DNA from: Campylobacterales bacterium
GTDB lineage: Bacteria; Campylobacterota; Campylobacteria; Campylobacterales; Sulfurovaceae
Direction: 5' to 3'
Length of the DNA stretch: 42,159 nucleotides
Assembly (NCBI GenBank): GCA_016937775.1
Contig: JAFGVX010000074.1
Span: 1-42,159 of the forward strand
Part shown: in pieces, positions 10,934 through 19,061 of the stretch
Position numbering within the stretch: the first letter of the stretch is position 1
How the letters are laid out: each line of letters begins with the position of its first letter
Translations under genes and position numbers: made by a program
Notes under the pieces: model-generated
What the model was told of the DNA's origin: nothing
Databases searched by the model: none
What the model saw: the letters and a program-made list of their open reading frames with translations, nothing else

Positions 10934-12220
10934 ATGAGTAAAAACATTTTTGATTTTACCTCTGTTAGTGATGAGTGTATCAAGTGTGGGAAATGTATCC
11001 CCGTTTGTACTATTCATCAGATAAACCCCGATGAGGTTACGAGCCCAAGAGGATTTATTGATCTTTTGGGAGCTTATAAAAGAGGAGATTTGGAGCTTGA
11101 TAAAAACGCAAAAAATATCTTTGAGAGTTGTTTTTTATGTACAAATTGTGTAGATGTCTGCCCTAACTCTTTAGCGACGGATATGGTTATAGAAGAAGTA
11201 CGAGCAGACATTGCTGACAAGTATGGTATTAGTTGGTTTAAGCGAGTATTTTTTTGGCTTTTAAAGTATCGATTTGTGATGGATATTGCGATGAAATTAG
11301 GCTATAGTGTACGAACTTGTATATTGAGTGAAGATATACAAGGACGAGGATTGAAAGCTAGATTTTCACTGCCAATGATTAAAAAAGGAAGGTTGCTGCC
11401 TTCAATGGCGAGTAAAAGTTTTTTAAATAGCTACCCTGAGCATATCACTTCAAGTAAACCGAAACAAAAGGTGGCTATCTTTATCGGTTGTTTAGCAAAC
11501 TATAACTATACGACTATTGGTGATAGTCTTGTAGAGATACTCCAAGCACTTGAAATTGAGATATTTATTCCCAAAGATCAGCTCTGTTGCGGGGCACCGG
11601 CGTATTTTACCGGCGATGTAGGTTCCGTGGAGTATTTGATTGAGAAAAATGTAGCTTATTTTGAGACTTTTATAGATGAGTATGATGCGATGATTATTCC
11701 GGAAGCAACTTGTAGTGCTATGATCAAACATGATTGGATAACTTTTTGTAAAAATCACTCAAAAAGTGAGCTTATTCCCCGTATCGAGAAGCTTTTACCT
11801 AAGATTCATATGGCAACTGATTGGCTCTATAAAAATAGCGAGTTGAAATCACTTTTAGCAAAAAAAGGAAAACGATTTGATAGTGTAGTTACTTATCATG
11901 ATCCTTGTCATGCAAGAAAAGTACAAGGTATCTACAAAGAGCCGAGAGAGCTTTTGGCGCAAAATTACCCTCTTGTTGAAATGAGTGATTCAAATCGTTG
12001 TTGCGGGTTTGGCGGTGTGACGATGCAGAGTGAAAAATTTAAATTTGCTGAGCTTGCCGGAAAACCAAAAGTAGCCATGATAAGAGATACGGGTGCAACA
12101 TATGTAAGCGCTGAGTGCTCTGCATGTAGAGTGCAACTGAGTGAAGCGATGCATAGTGCAGGCGTTGAGACGATATTTAAAAATCCACTCGAGCTTATAG
12201 CTGAGGCACTTAAGGGTTAA
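10934..12220 (+). CDS. (Fe-S)-binding protein with 4Fe-4S and CCG domains (GlcF/HdrD-like)
   Basis: Two ferredoxin motifs (CIKCGKCIPVC, CFLCTNCVDVC) and CCG-type motifs (CCGAP, CCGFGG). Confidence 0.85.
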   Translation: MSKNIFDFTSVSDECIKCGKCIPVCTIHQINPDEVTSPRGFIDLLGAYKRGDLELDKNAKNIFESCFLCTNCVDVCPNSLATDMVIEEVRADIADKYGISWFKRVFFWLLKYRFVMDIAMKLGYSVRTCILSEDIQGRGLKARFSLPMIKKGRLLPSMASKSFLNSYPEHITSSKPKQKVAIFIGCLANYNYTTIGDSLVEILQALEIEIFIPKDQLCCGAPAYFTGDVGSVEYLIEKNVAYFETFIDEYDAMIIPEATCSAMIKHDWITFCKNHSKSELIPRIEKLLPKIHMATDWLYKNSELKSLLAKKGKRFDSVVTYHDPCHARKVQGIYKEPRELLAQNYPLVEMSDSNRCCGFGGVTMQSEKFKFAELAGKPKVAMIRDTGATYVSAECSACRVQLSEAMHSAGVETIFKNPLELIAEALKG

Positions 12221-12861
12221 ATTATATCGATTGCTACTATATTTTCTTTATTGCTCAATTTTTCATGAATTTCAAGCATTTTCCAAAGTGATGGAGAGTA
12301 TTCTTTAAAGCTCTTGTTTCCCAATTTTATGGTGGGCTCTTTAGCTGTTGCTTCTACAATCATAGCGATGCCAGACTCTTTTTTCTTGATGCTGCAGCGA
12401 TTGAGTATATCGACACATTCAAAATCGATTGAATCTACCACAATAAGGAGCATTTTTTTGTATTTTAAAGATTTGATTGCCCCCACTTTAAGTACCGTAT
12501 TTGATGTTTGATAGAGATCTGATACCGTTGTGATATAGCCTTTATTTTCTGCTATTATTGAGAGGTAAGATGCAGGTGTGTTGTGTACGGAGTTTTGAAA
12601 ATGTGTAGGACTAAGTGTTTTTTGTTCATTGATTGCTTTGAGTATCTCAAAAGTCTCTACAACTTCACCATAAGCATTGCCTATAACTATAGGTAAATCA
12701 AACGCATCAAGCTTATGAGCTAGATAGATTGCAATGCGGGCATTTCTTGTGAGTCTTCTGCGAATCATCATATTGGAGACGATCTCTTTTTCATTGAGAG
12801 TCGTAAATTTTTCATCATCGGCTATAAATTCACTTGCTAGAATATTAAGATTAATCTTCAT
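12217..12861 (-). CDS. Half-size beta-ketoacyl synthase-like chain-length factor (ApeC-like)
   Basis: ARIAIYLAHK...NAYGEVVETFEIL..SPTHFQNSVHNTPASYLSIIAENKG resembles the KAS N-terminal domain of aryl polyene clusters; lacks the catalytic Cys; start lies inside the 3' end of the KAS gene. Confidence 0.75.
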   Translation of the reverse strand: MKINLNILASEFIADDEKFTTLNEKEIVSNMMIRRRLTRNARIAIYLAHKLDAFDLPIVIGNAYGEVVETFEILKAINEQKTLSPTHFQNSVHNTPASYLSIIAENKGYITTVSDLYQTSNTVLKVGAIKSLKYKKMLLIVVDSIDFECVDILNRCSIKKKESGIAMIVEATAKEPTIKLGNKSFKEYSPSLWKMLEIHEKLSNKENIVAIDII

Positions 12862-13957
12862 CTACGCTCCCAATTACAATAGAAACGTTGCCACCACCAA
12901 AGCCAAAAGCATTTGAGAGTATATATCGCACATCACTTTTTATAGGATTAAGTATTAGATTGATATCACTATCAAGTTTATTGTCTATGTTAGCCGATGG
13001 GGGGATAATCTTATGTTTGATACACATCGCACTGATTGCTACCTCTAGGGCGCCGCAAGCACCAAGTGTATGTCCCGTGATAGCTTTAGTTGATGAAGTG
13101 GGAGTTTGATTGCCAAAAATTGCAGATATTGCTAAGGCTTCTGTTTCATCGTTTGCGACAGTGCCGGTACCATGTGCGTTGATATAGTCTATATCGCTTG
13201 GCTGTAGGCCGGCATTGTGGAGTGCCTCTCTCATCGCAGCAATTGCACCTTCTCCCTCAGGATGAGGGTGTGTGATATTATAAGCATCTGAGCTTGTACC
13301 GCATCCAAGTATCTCAACACATCCTTTGTATTTGTTTGATGATAACGCAAGAACAGCGATACCTTCTGCAACATTGATACCTTGTCTCATGCTATCAAAA
13401 GGTTTTGTTGGAGCATTAGAAGCAATACCTAAAGCATGAAATCCATTTACTGCTGAACGGCTAAGCTCATCTGCGCCTACGATGATAACATTTTTTACTA
13501 GATCGTTGGAGATCATATCGTAAGCGAGATCAATTGCGGCGGAACTACTTGTGCATGCAGTTGAAAAAGAGGTAGCGGATGCAAAACCGAAAGTATCAAT
13601 AAGTTCATCAGCAATTGATCTAATTGACAATCGTTCAGCTGTGATATTTTCACAATTATGATCTTTAAAATAGGCATCTTCTGCGAAGCACATGCCTCCA
13701 ACCGACGAGCCAACCAACAGCGTTACTTCTTTGGGATTAAAAGAGGGAAGATTTTTGATAGTTTTTGCAACATTTTGTTTGATAAGCTCAAAGAAGTCGG
13801 TATCATCTTGAATTTTACCGAGAGGGATGCTAAGATTATCTATGTAATTATCTTGGTAGCTCACGCCACTTTTTTTCTTTAAGATAGCATCAAATATCTC
13901 TTCTATATTCATTCCTGCACAACATGTAGCATTATAGTCATTGATATAGACTCTCAT
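12851..13957 (-). CDS. Beta-ketoacyl-ACP synthase (FabF-like, ApeO-like)
   Basis: FSTACTSSSAA (Cys), INAHGTGTVANDETEA (His), AITGHTLGACGALE (His). Confidence 0.9.
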   Translation of the reverse strand: MRVYINDYNATCCAGMNIEEIFDAILKKKSGVSYQDNYIDNLSIPLGKIQDDTDFFELIKQNVAKTIKNLPSFNPKEVTLLVGSSVGGMCFAEDAYFKDHNCENITAERLSIRSIADELIDTFGFASATSFSTACTSSSAAIDLAYDMISNDLVKNVIIVGADELSRSAVNGFHALGIASNAPTKPFDSMRQGINVAEGIAVLALSSNKYKGCVEILGCGTSSDAYNITHPHPEGEGAIAAMREALHNAGLQPSDIDYINAHGTGTVANDETEALAISAIFGNQTPTSSTKAITGHTLGACGALEVAISAMCIKHKIIPPSANIDNKLDSDINLILNPIKSDVRYILSNAFGFGGGNVSIVIGSVDED

Positions 13958-14943
13958 AGCTTGATACTTCTTAGAAATTTATAAGTTTGGTGCTCTTTTT
14001 GTATCGCTTCATCAAGTTTTGAAACAATATCATCCAAGGAATGCTCTTTTTCTCTACAAACCTTTGAAGTAGCAAAAGCAAACATTCTCCAGGCATCACC
14101 CGCATCTGTCATCATTTTTGATGCTTCTGTAAGTTCATTTGAATCAAAAAATTTATTTGCTTCAGATAAAAAAGCAGCATACATCAAACGAAAACCACCC
14201 CCGCCTGTACCTATCTCTTCTTGCATTCTGATAATATGCCCTAGATATAAAGAACGATATCTTTTATCTTTGTTATTTTCAAGCTTTAAAATTGCCTTTT
14301 TCATACTCTTCATCCCATTAATACCGATCCATGGCATAAAATTATAGAGCATCATCCCACTTGTTTTTTTAATCGCTTTTTTAATCGCTTTTTTTAAGTC
14401 GATATCTTTTGATACACCCTCTATAGTATAGCATGCACCATTAGGTGCAAATACGCCTTTTGCAAATCTAGCTTTGTCGAGTTCATCGATGCCAACTTCT
14501 TGTGGCGTATCAAATACCGGATCACTTATAAGAAATTTATCATCCTTGATGCCATAAGCAAGCAAGTTATGTGCATTAAAATGAAAACGCATATCTTGAG
14601 GAAAATAAGGTAACCAATAGACAGATGTTTGTAAACCTACCAATTTTCCCGATTCAAGCATAGTTATAAGATCCTCTTTTGCACTTTTTGCATCTTTGTA
14701 TTTTTTGATATTTAAAGTGAGCCCTAGTCTTTTCGTGATAGTTTTGATGATATGTTTAGGGGGCATTCTATAGGCAATAAGCGGCATGCCGTCAAGTTTG
14801 ATTATTGGAAGATAAGCAAAAGTAATACCGTTGCCGATACCAAATGCCATAGCTTCACTAATCTGAAAACCTTGATGTGTTATCAAAGAGGAGACAACCC
14901 CTGATTCGCAATGCGCTGCATGCATATGCTTGAAGTTTGTCAT
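13954..14943 (-). CDS. BtrH N-terminal domain / DUF4872-type protein, putative acyl-ACP-dependent acyltransferase
   Basis: HMHAAHCESGVVSSLITHQGFQISEAMAFGIGNGITF and HNLLAYGIKDDKFLISDP resemble the BtrH/C39-like papain fold with Cys and His-Asp. Confidence 0.72.
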   Translation of the reverse strand: MTNFKHMHAAHCESGVVSSLITHQGFQISEAMAFGIGNGITFAYLPIIKLDGMPLIAYRMPPKHIIKTITKRLGLTLNIKKYKDAKSAKEDLITMLESGKLVGLQTSVYWLPYFPQDMRFHFNAHNLLAYGIKDDKFLISDPVFDTPQEVGIDELDKARFAKGVFAPNGACYTIEGVSKDIDLKKAIKKAIKKTSGMMLYNFMPWIGINGMKSMKKAILKLENNKDKRYRSLYLGHIIRMQEEIGTGGGGFRLMYAAFLSEANKFFDSNELTEASKMMTDAGDAWRMFAFATSKVCREKEHSLDDIVSKLDEAIQKEHQTYKFLRSIKL

Positions 14944-15353
14944 TGTTCCAACTTTGTGGGATCTAGAAGTTCGGATTGTGTAATATCAAATACATCGGCA
15001 TAGACAGCCAGTCTCGAGGGTTTTAGTCTTAAAAAACGTTTATATTTGAAATCTCTTTTTATACTTATTTGCCAAAATCCTGTGCATTCGCTGAGTGTTT
15101 TGAGTGTCATTCTTCTTTTGTACATCCACACTTCAAGTGGTGATTTTTCTTGTTTTATATATTGCTCAAAAGCCTCTTTTTCAAGTCGCTTGAACTCTTC
15201 AACTGCTTGCATGGTGGCAAGCTCTTCTATCTCCCATCCACTGCTTGGTTCGATATCATAACTTCCATCATCATTTGATATATACAGTGCTTTTTTGACA
15301 CCCCTATGTGTGCAGATATTATCTTGAGGGGTGTCATTTTTTTTCATCTTCAT
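14940..15353 (-). CDS. Small conserved cluster protein with XRE/HTH-like C-terminus
   Basis: PLEVWMYKRRMTLKTLSECTGFWQISIKRDFKYKRFLRLKPSRLAVYADVFDITQSELL resembles an XRE helix-turn-helix; overlaps both neighbours by 4 nt. Confidence 0.55.
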   Translation of the reverse strand: MKMKKNDTPQDNICTHRGVKKALYISNDDGSYDIEPSSGWEIEELATMQAVEEFKRLEKEAFEQYIKQEKSPLEVWMYKRRMTLKTLSECTGFWQISIKRDFKYKRFLRLKPSRLAVYADVFDITQSELLDPTKLEQ

Positions 15354-16492
15354 ACAACCTCAAGAAGGATAAATGCTGTCGAAAATCTACCACTTTCCGG
15401 TACATAACATAACATCTTTTCCCCTCTTGTTAATTTATCTGAGTTAAATATCTCATCGAGGATTATATAGATAGAGGCACTCCCTGTGTTTCCTTTAGAG
15501 GTCAAGTTAGTGAACCATTTTTCTTGTGGGATAGCAAAATCTATTTTTTCAAGTCCACTAGCAACTTTGTCTTTAAAATATTCAGATGAATAGTGTGGTA
15601 AGAACCAGTCTATATCCTCAATTTTTAAACCTCTTTTTTCAATAATCTCTTTGAGAGGTTTACTTACTGTATACTCTATGATATTTTCATTAAGTAGCTT
15701 TACATCTTGTTCGATGGCAAATATATTTTTTTCCATCCACTCTAAGGGTTCGAAGTGTCTAAAGGGAGTGTAATTCCCAACTTCATCTTTATGGGCTCCT
15801 GCTGTCATGCACGGAGGCATTTCACCGGCATACGATATGATGTCAATCCACTTAATTTTTAAAGAGAGGGCATCTTTGTTAGGCTTGGGAGACAGAAGCA
15901 TAGCTCCTGCACCATCTGAGAGCATCCATCGTAAAAAATCTTTTCCAAAAGCAAGTTCCGGCTTGCTTGCAACATCTCCTTCAATAAGGGCTGTTTGTCC
16001 AAACATTTCAGCTCTTGTGTGGAGCGATACCGCTTCCGATCCTGAGCATACAGCATTTTTATGTTGACTTAAGGCAACCGACATATAGGCATATTTCATA
16101 GCAGTAACACCACTAAGGCATATGCCCGATGTTGCTATGGCTTCACACTTTTTTATTCCAAGTTCCCCTTGGGTCATGAGTGCATGATTTGGCATGATAA
16201 AATCAGGAAGCGTTGTACCACAAGCAATACACTCAATATCATCAGCTAAAAAATTCTCATCAAAGAGCCCTTTAATTGCATTAGCAGTAATCTCATAGTT
16301 TGTAAAAAGAGGTTTTCTTGTTTTTGGATCTAGCACATAGTATCGTTGTTTAATTCCATTATTTCTAAGTACAATACTTTTTGCTCGCGATCTGATTCCG
16401 CCTATATAACCAAGTACATTTTCGATTTCACTATTATCAATCGGTTTATTTGGCAGAAAAGATGAAATTTTATTTATGTACACATTTTGCAT
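15350..16492 (-). CDS. darB: 3-oxoacyl-ACP synthase III-like, DarB homolog (dialkylresorcinol ketosynthase)
   Basis: KAS III-like ATSGICLSGVTAMKYAYMSV (Cys), DWFLPHYSSEYF (His), KGNTGSASIYIIL (Asn); adjacent to a DarA homolog. Confidence 0.8.
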   Translation of the reverse strand: MQNVYINKISSFLPNKPIDNSEIENVLGYIGGIRSRAKSIVLRNNGIKQRYYVLDPKTRKPLFTNYEITANAIKGLFDENFLADDIECIACGTTLPDFIMPNHALMTQGELGIKKCEAIATSGICLSGVTAMKYAYMSVALSQHKNAVCSGSEAVSLHTRAEMFGQTALIEGDVASKPELAFGKDFLRWMLSDGAGAMLLSPKPNKDALSLKIKWIDIISYAGEMPPCMTAGAHKDEVGNYTPFRHFEPLEWMEKNIFAIEQDVKLLNENIIEYTVSKPLKEIIEKRGLKIEDIDWFLPHYSSEYFKDKVASGLEKIDFAIPQEKWFTNLTSKGNTGSASIYIILDEIFNSDKLTRGEKMLCYVPESGRFSTAFILLEVV

Positions 16493-16500
16493 AATACTCT

Positions 16501-17418
16501 TTATCTTCCCGAGGGTAACTCTATTTTTGAGAGTATTTTATCCATTTTTTCTTTAAATAAGCTCCTAAAAATAGAGCTAAGAGCCATATTGAGCGGTACA
16601 ATCGTTACGATTAAGGTAAAAAGAAATACAACATAAATAAATACTATCGGTCGGCGAATAAGTGCACCTCTTTTCCCGAAGAGTCTAATGAGTTTTCCCC
16701 ATATTCGAAAGCTTCTTTTTGCTATCTTCTCGGAAAATACAAATCTACCATCAGCTTTAACCGCACCAAGATTTTTTAACATCGATGTATAATCTTTTTC
16801 ATAATCGGCTTGGAGTTTTTCTGCAATCCTTTGACCGAATCTTTCACTCGCTTTGATATCTTCTTTACTAATGCCCGCTGCCGAAAGTCCCCAGAATGCA
16901 TCTCTTTTTCCTGTAAGCATCCATCTTGGTGTTGTAATAAAACTCTCAAGTGGCCCGCTTTGATCAGTAAGCACAATGTTGTCAATGAGAACTCCTCCGC
17001 ATTTTTTGATAAGCTCTTTCATAACTTCTTGAGCTTCTATCCACATATTTCTGCATCCTATGACTGTAATGACAGGTTTGTTTTTGAGTATTTTTTTTAC
17101 AGTATCTGAAAGCATAAAAGAAGCAATAGGCATAGAAGGAGATAAAAACCATGGCTGATACCCCAAGATAATAAGATCATAATCGTTTTCTTTGAGTATA
17201 AAAGGTTTAAGTTTCGGAGCATCTAGATATACGGTTTCAGGGAAAGCATCAAAGAATTTAAAAAAGCTCCATGGAAATGTAAACTTCTCTTCGCTTTCTA
17301 TCTTGAGAAAATCCAAATCAATCTCTTTACTCTTTTTGAGGGGCGAGAGCATGGTCTTCAAGAGTCTTTCTAGTTGTCCTGTTTGAGAGTAATATACGAC
17401 TAATACTTTTTTCTTCAT
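16501..17418 (-). CDS. darA: DarA-like dialkylresorcinol condensing enzyme (flavodoxin-like N-terminus, C-terminal hydrophobic segment)
   Basis: MKKKVLVVYYSQTGQLERLLKTMLSPL...FTFPWSFFKFFDAFPETVY resembles DarA-type proteins in flexirubin clusters; adjacent darB. Confidence 0.78.
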   Translation of the reverse strand: MKKKVLVVYYSQTGQLERLLKTMLSPLKKSKEIDLDFLKIESEEKFTFPWSFFKFFDAFPETVYLDAPKLKPFILKENDYDLIILGYQPWFLSPSMPIASFMLSDTVKKILKNKPVITVIGCRNMWIEAQEVMKELIKKCGGVLIDNIVLTDQSGPLESFITTPRWMLTGKRDAFWGLSAAGISKEDIKASERFGQRIAEKLQADYEKDYTSMLKNLGAVKADGRFVFSEKIAKRSFRIWGKLIRLFGKRGALIRRPIVFIYVVFLFTLIVTIVPLNMALSSIFRSLFKEKMDKILSKIELPSGR

Positions 17419-17479
17419 CTATCGTCTCCTTTTGTTAAGTAAAGATACCCTAAAATAGTCCAATTTAAAAAGGGATTTT
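17419..17479. promoter_or_regulatory. 61-bp divergent promoter region between darA (-) and the hot-dog gene (+)
   Basis: Plus strand: TAAAAT at 17451-17456 and AGGGAT RBS before ATG 17480; minus strand: AAGGAG RBS upstream of darA. Confidence 0.5.
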
Positions 17480-17839
17480 ATGGAAAACTTGCGACTTCCA
17501 CATGGTAAATTTCTTGTATTTGTTGATTCACTGTTGGAAAAAAAGAGTGATACCGTGAGATTTAAAACGCACTTTCCTTTTATTCCGACACTCCCGATGC
17601 TGTGTGAGGCAGGTGCACAAGGCAGTAGTTTTTTTTCATTTTCTCCACACTGTAATGCCGCTGTTGTTTTGTCATATAGAGATGTGAGATTACTACAAAA
17701 ACTTCGTACGATTATGCCCCAAATCTCTCTTAGTATAACCAATTCAATAGGAGATTCATATCTTTTTGATTTTGAAGTATATGAAGATGATATTATTGTT
17801 GCTAGTGGAAAGATTGCAATGTTTTGTATCACTATTTAA
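17480..17839 (+). CDS. Hot-dog 3-hydroxyacyl-ACP dehydratase-like protein (ApeP-like)
   Basis: LPHGKFLVFVDSLL and THFPFIPTLPMLCEAGAQ (His + Glu as in FabZ); RBS AGGGAT. Confidence 0.72.
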   Translation: MENLRLPHGKFLVFVDSLLEKKSDTVRFKTHFPFIPTLPMLCEAGAQGSSFFSFSPHCNAAVVLSYRDVRLLQKLRTIMPQISLSITNSIGDSYLFDFEVYEDDIIVASGKIAMFCITI

Positions 17840-19061
17840 CCCCTTTACTTAAAAGTGGTTTTCGTATTTTTTTACCCAAAGAAGTTTTTGGTATATAATC
17901 GCTAATAATAATCTTACACTCGATATGTACCCCTCCAAAAAAGTCATGCATTGATCGCTTGATATGTCTTTTATTAATGTTTTTATTTTTTGAGACTACA
18001 TATATTGTGAGTGTCTCGCCTCGTATGTTTTTTGGATCATACGTAGCTTCGACAAGTGCTTCATCGATACTATCCATATCTTCTAAAAATCGCTCCATCT
18101 CAACAACAGAGAGTCTTTTGCCACCAATCTTTACTATCTCGACTACTCTTCCGGTTATCTTAAATCTCTCATCTTGCAATGCAACCATCTCAGTTGTTTT
18201 ATAAGGAGAGGCTATTTTAGTAAGTGTGTCATCGTAAACATAATGGGAAGTATATGGCGAATCTACATAGAGGATATCCTCTATTGTTGCTATTGATACA
18301 TCCTGCAAGGGAGTCCAAAATATCTCGTTTGAACTTCTTTTTGCTACACCTCCTGTTTCGCTGGAGCCATATATCTGCATAAGAGTTGTTTTATATTTTT
18401 TCTCGAAAGCCTCTGCTTCATAAGGTTCAAGCGGACCACTTGAAGAGATAAAAAGGGTATTTGTGAGCGTGTAACTGTAGTTGCCTTTTAGCATTGAACG
18501 TATAAAAACGGGGTTGGTTATGCAAAGTGTCGGTTTGTTTGAGCAGATATCTAGTATCTCATTGGGCAAGAAATGTTCTTTTGTGATGATATCCAGTTGC
18601 ATTGCCAGAGGAATGCTAAAGCCAAATAAAAACCCATAGATGTGGAAAAAAGGTACAGTAACTAGACACTGTTTAAAATTCCATTTTTGAAGCCATTGCA
18701 ACTGTGCTTTTACTTCACTTTCTATATTTTTTTGATTTTTAAGTACACCTATCGGATTGCCGGTGGTGCCCGAAGTAAAAATGATGATTTTTGTATCGTC
18801 GGGAAGTGCATTATCGCCGGAGAGATTTTTTTGGCACAACTCTTGTGCTTTTTGTGCGCTTGAATGCATAGCATGATCAAAAAGTACAGGAATATCACCT
18901 CTATTTAAAGTCTTGATTATTTGATCTACTTGATCGAGTTTATTTGTGTTTGTTATTATTGATAAAGAGGGATTATGCTCTTGAAAATCTTCTCGAATGA
19001 GAATATTTTTTGTAACGACACTTTCATCATCGTAGATCAATGTTATTTTACTCATTTGCAA
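17832..19061 (-). CDS. AMP-dependent acyl/aryl-CoA(ACP) ligase, aryl polyene cluster type
   Basis: IIIFTSGTTGNPIGVLKN (A3 motif), LMQIYGSSETGG (A5), KITGRVVEIVKIGGKRLS, TSLGKKIRK. Confidence 0.88.
   Translation of the reverse strand: MQMSKITLIYDDESVVTKNILIREDFQEHNPSLSIITNTNKLDQVDQIIKTLNRGDIPVLFDHAMHSSAQKAQELCQKNLSGDNALPDDTKIIIFTSGTTGNPIGVLKNQKNIESEVKAQLQWLQKWNFKQCLVTVPFFHIYGFLFGFSIPLAMQLDIITKEHFLPNEILDICSNKPTLCITNPVFIRSMLKGNYSYTLTNTLFISSSGPLEPYEAEAFEKKYKTTLMQIYGSSETGGVAKRSSNEIFWTPLQDVSIATIEDILYVDSPYTSHYVYDDTLTKIASPYKTTEMVALQDERFKITGRVVEIVKIGGKRLSVVEMERFLEDMDSIDEALVEATYDPKNIRGETLTIYVVSKNKNINKRHIKRSMHDFFGGVHIECKIIISDYIPKTSLGKKIRKPLLSKGVK

Noticed and set aside
14340-14400. Tandem repeat ttaatcgctttttt x2
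   Set aside because: Encodes the Lys-rich KKAIKKAIKK stretch in the BtrH-like protein; low complexity, not a CRISPR or regulatory array.
17419-17832. 137-aa minus-strand ORF opposite the hot-dog gene
   Set aside because: Antisense to 17480-17839, which has an RBS and a recognisable HFP...E dehydratase motif; the minus product has no family features.
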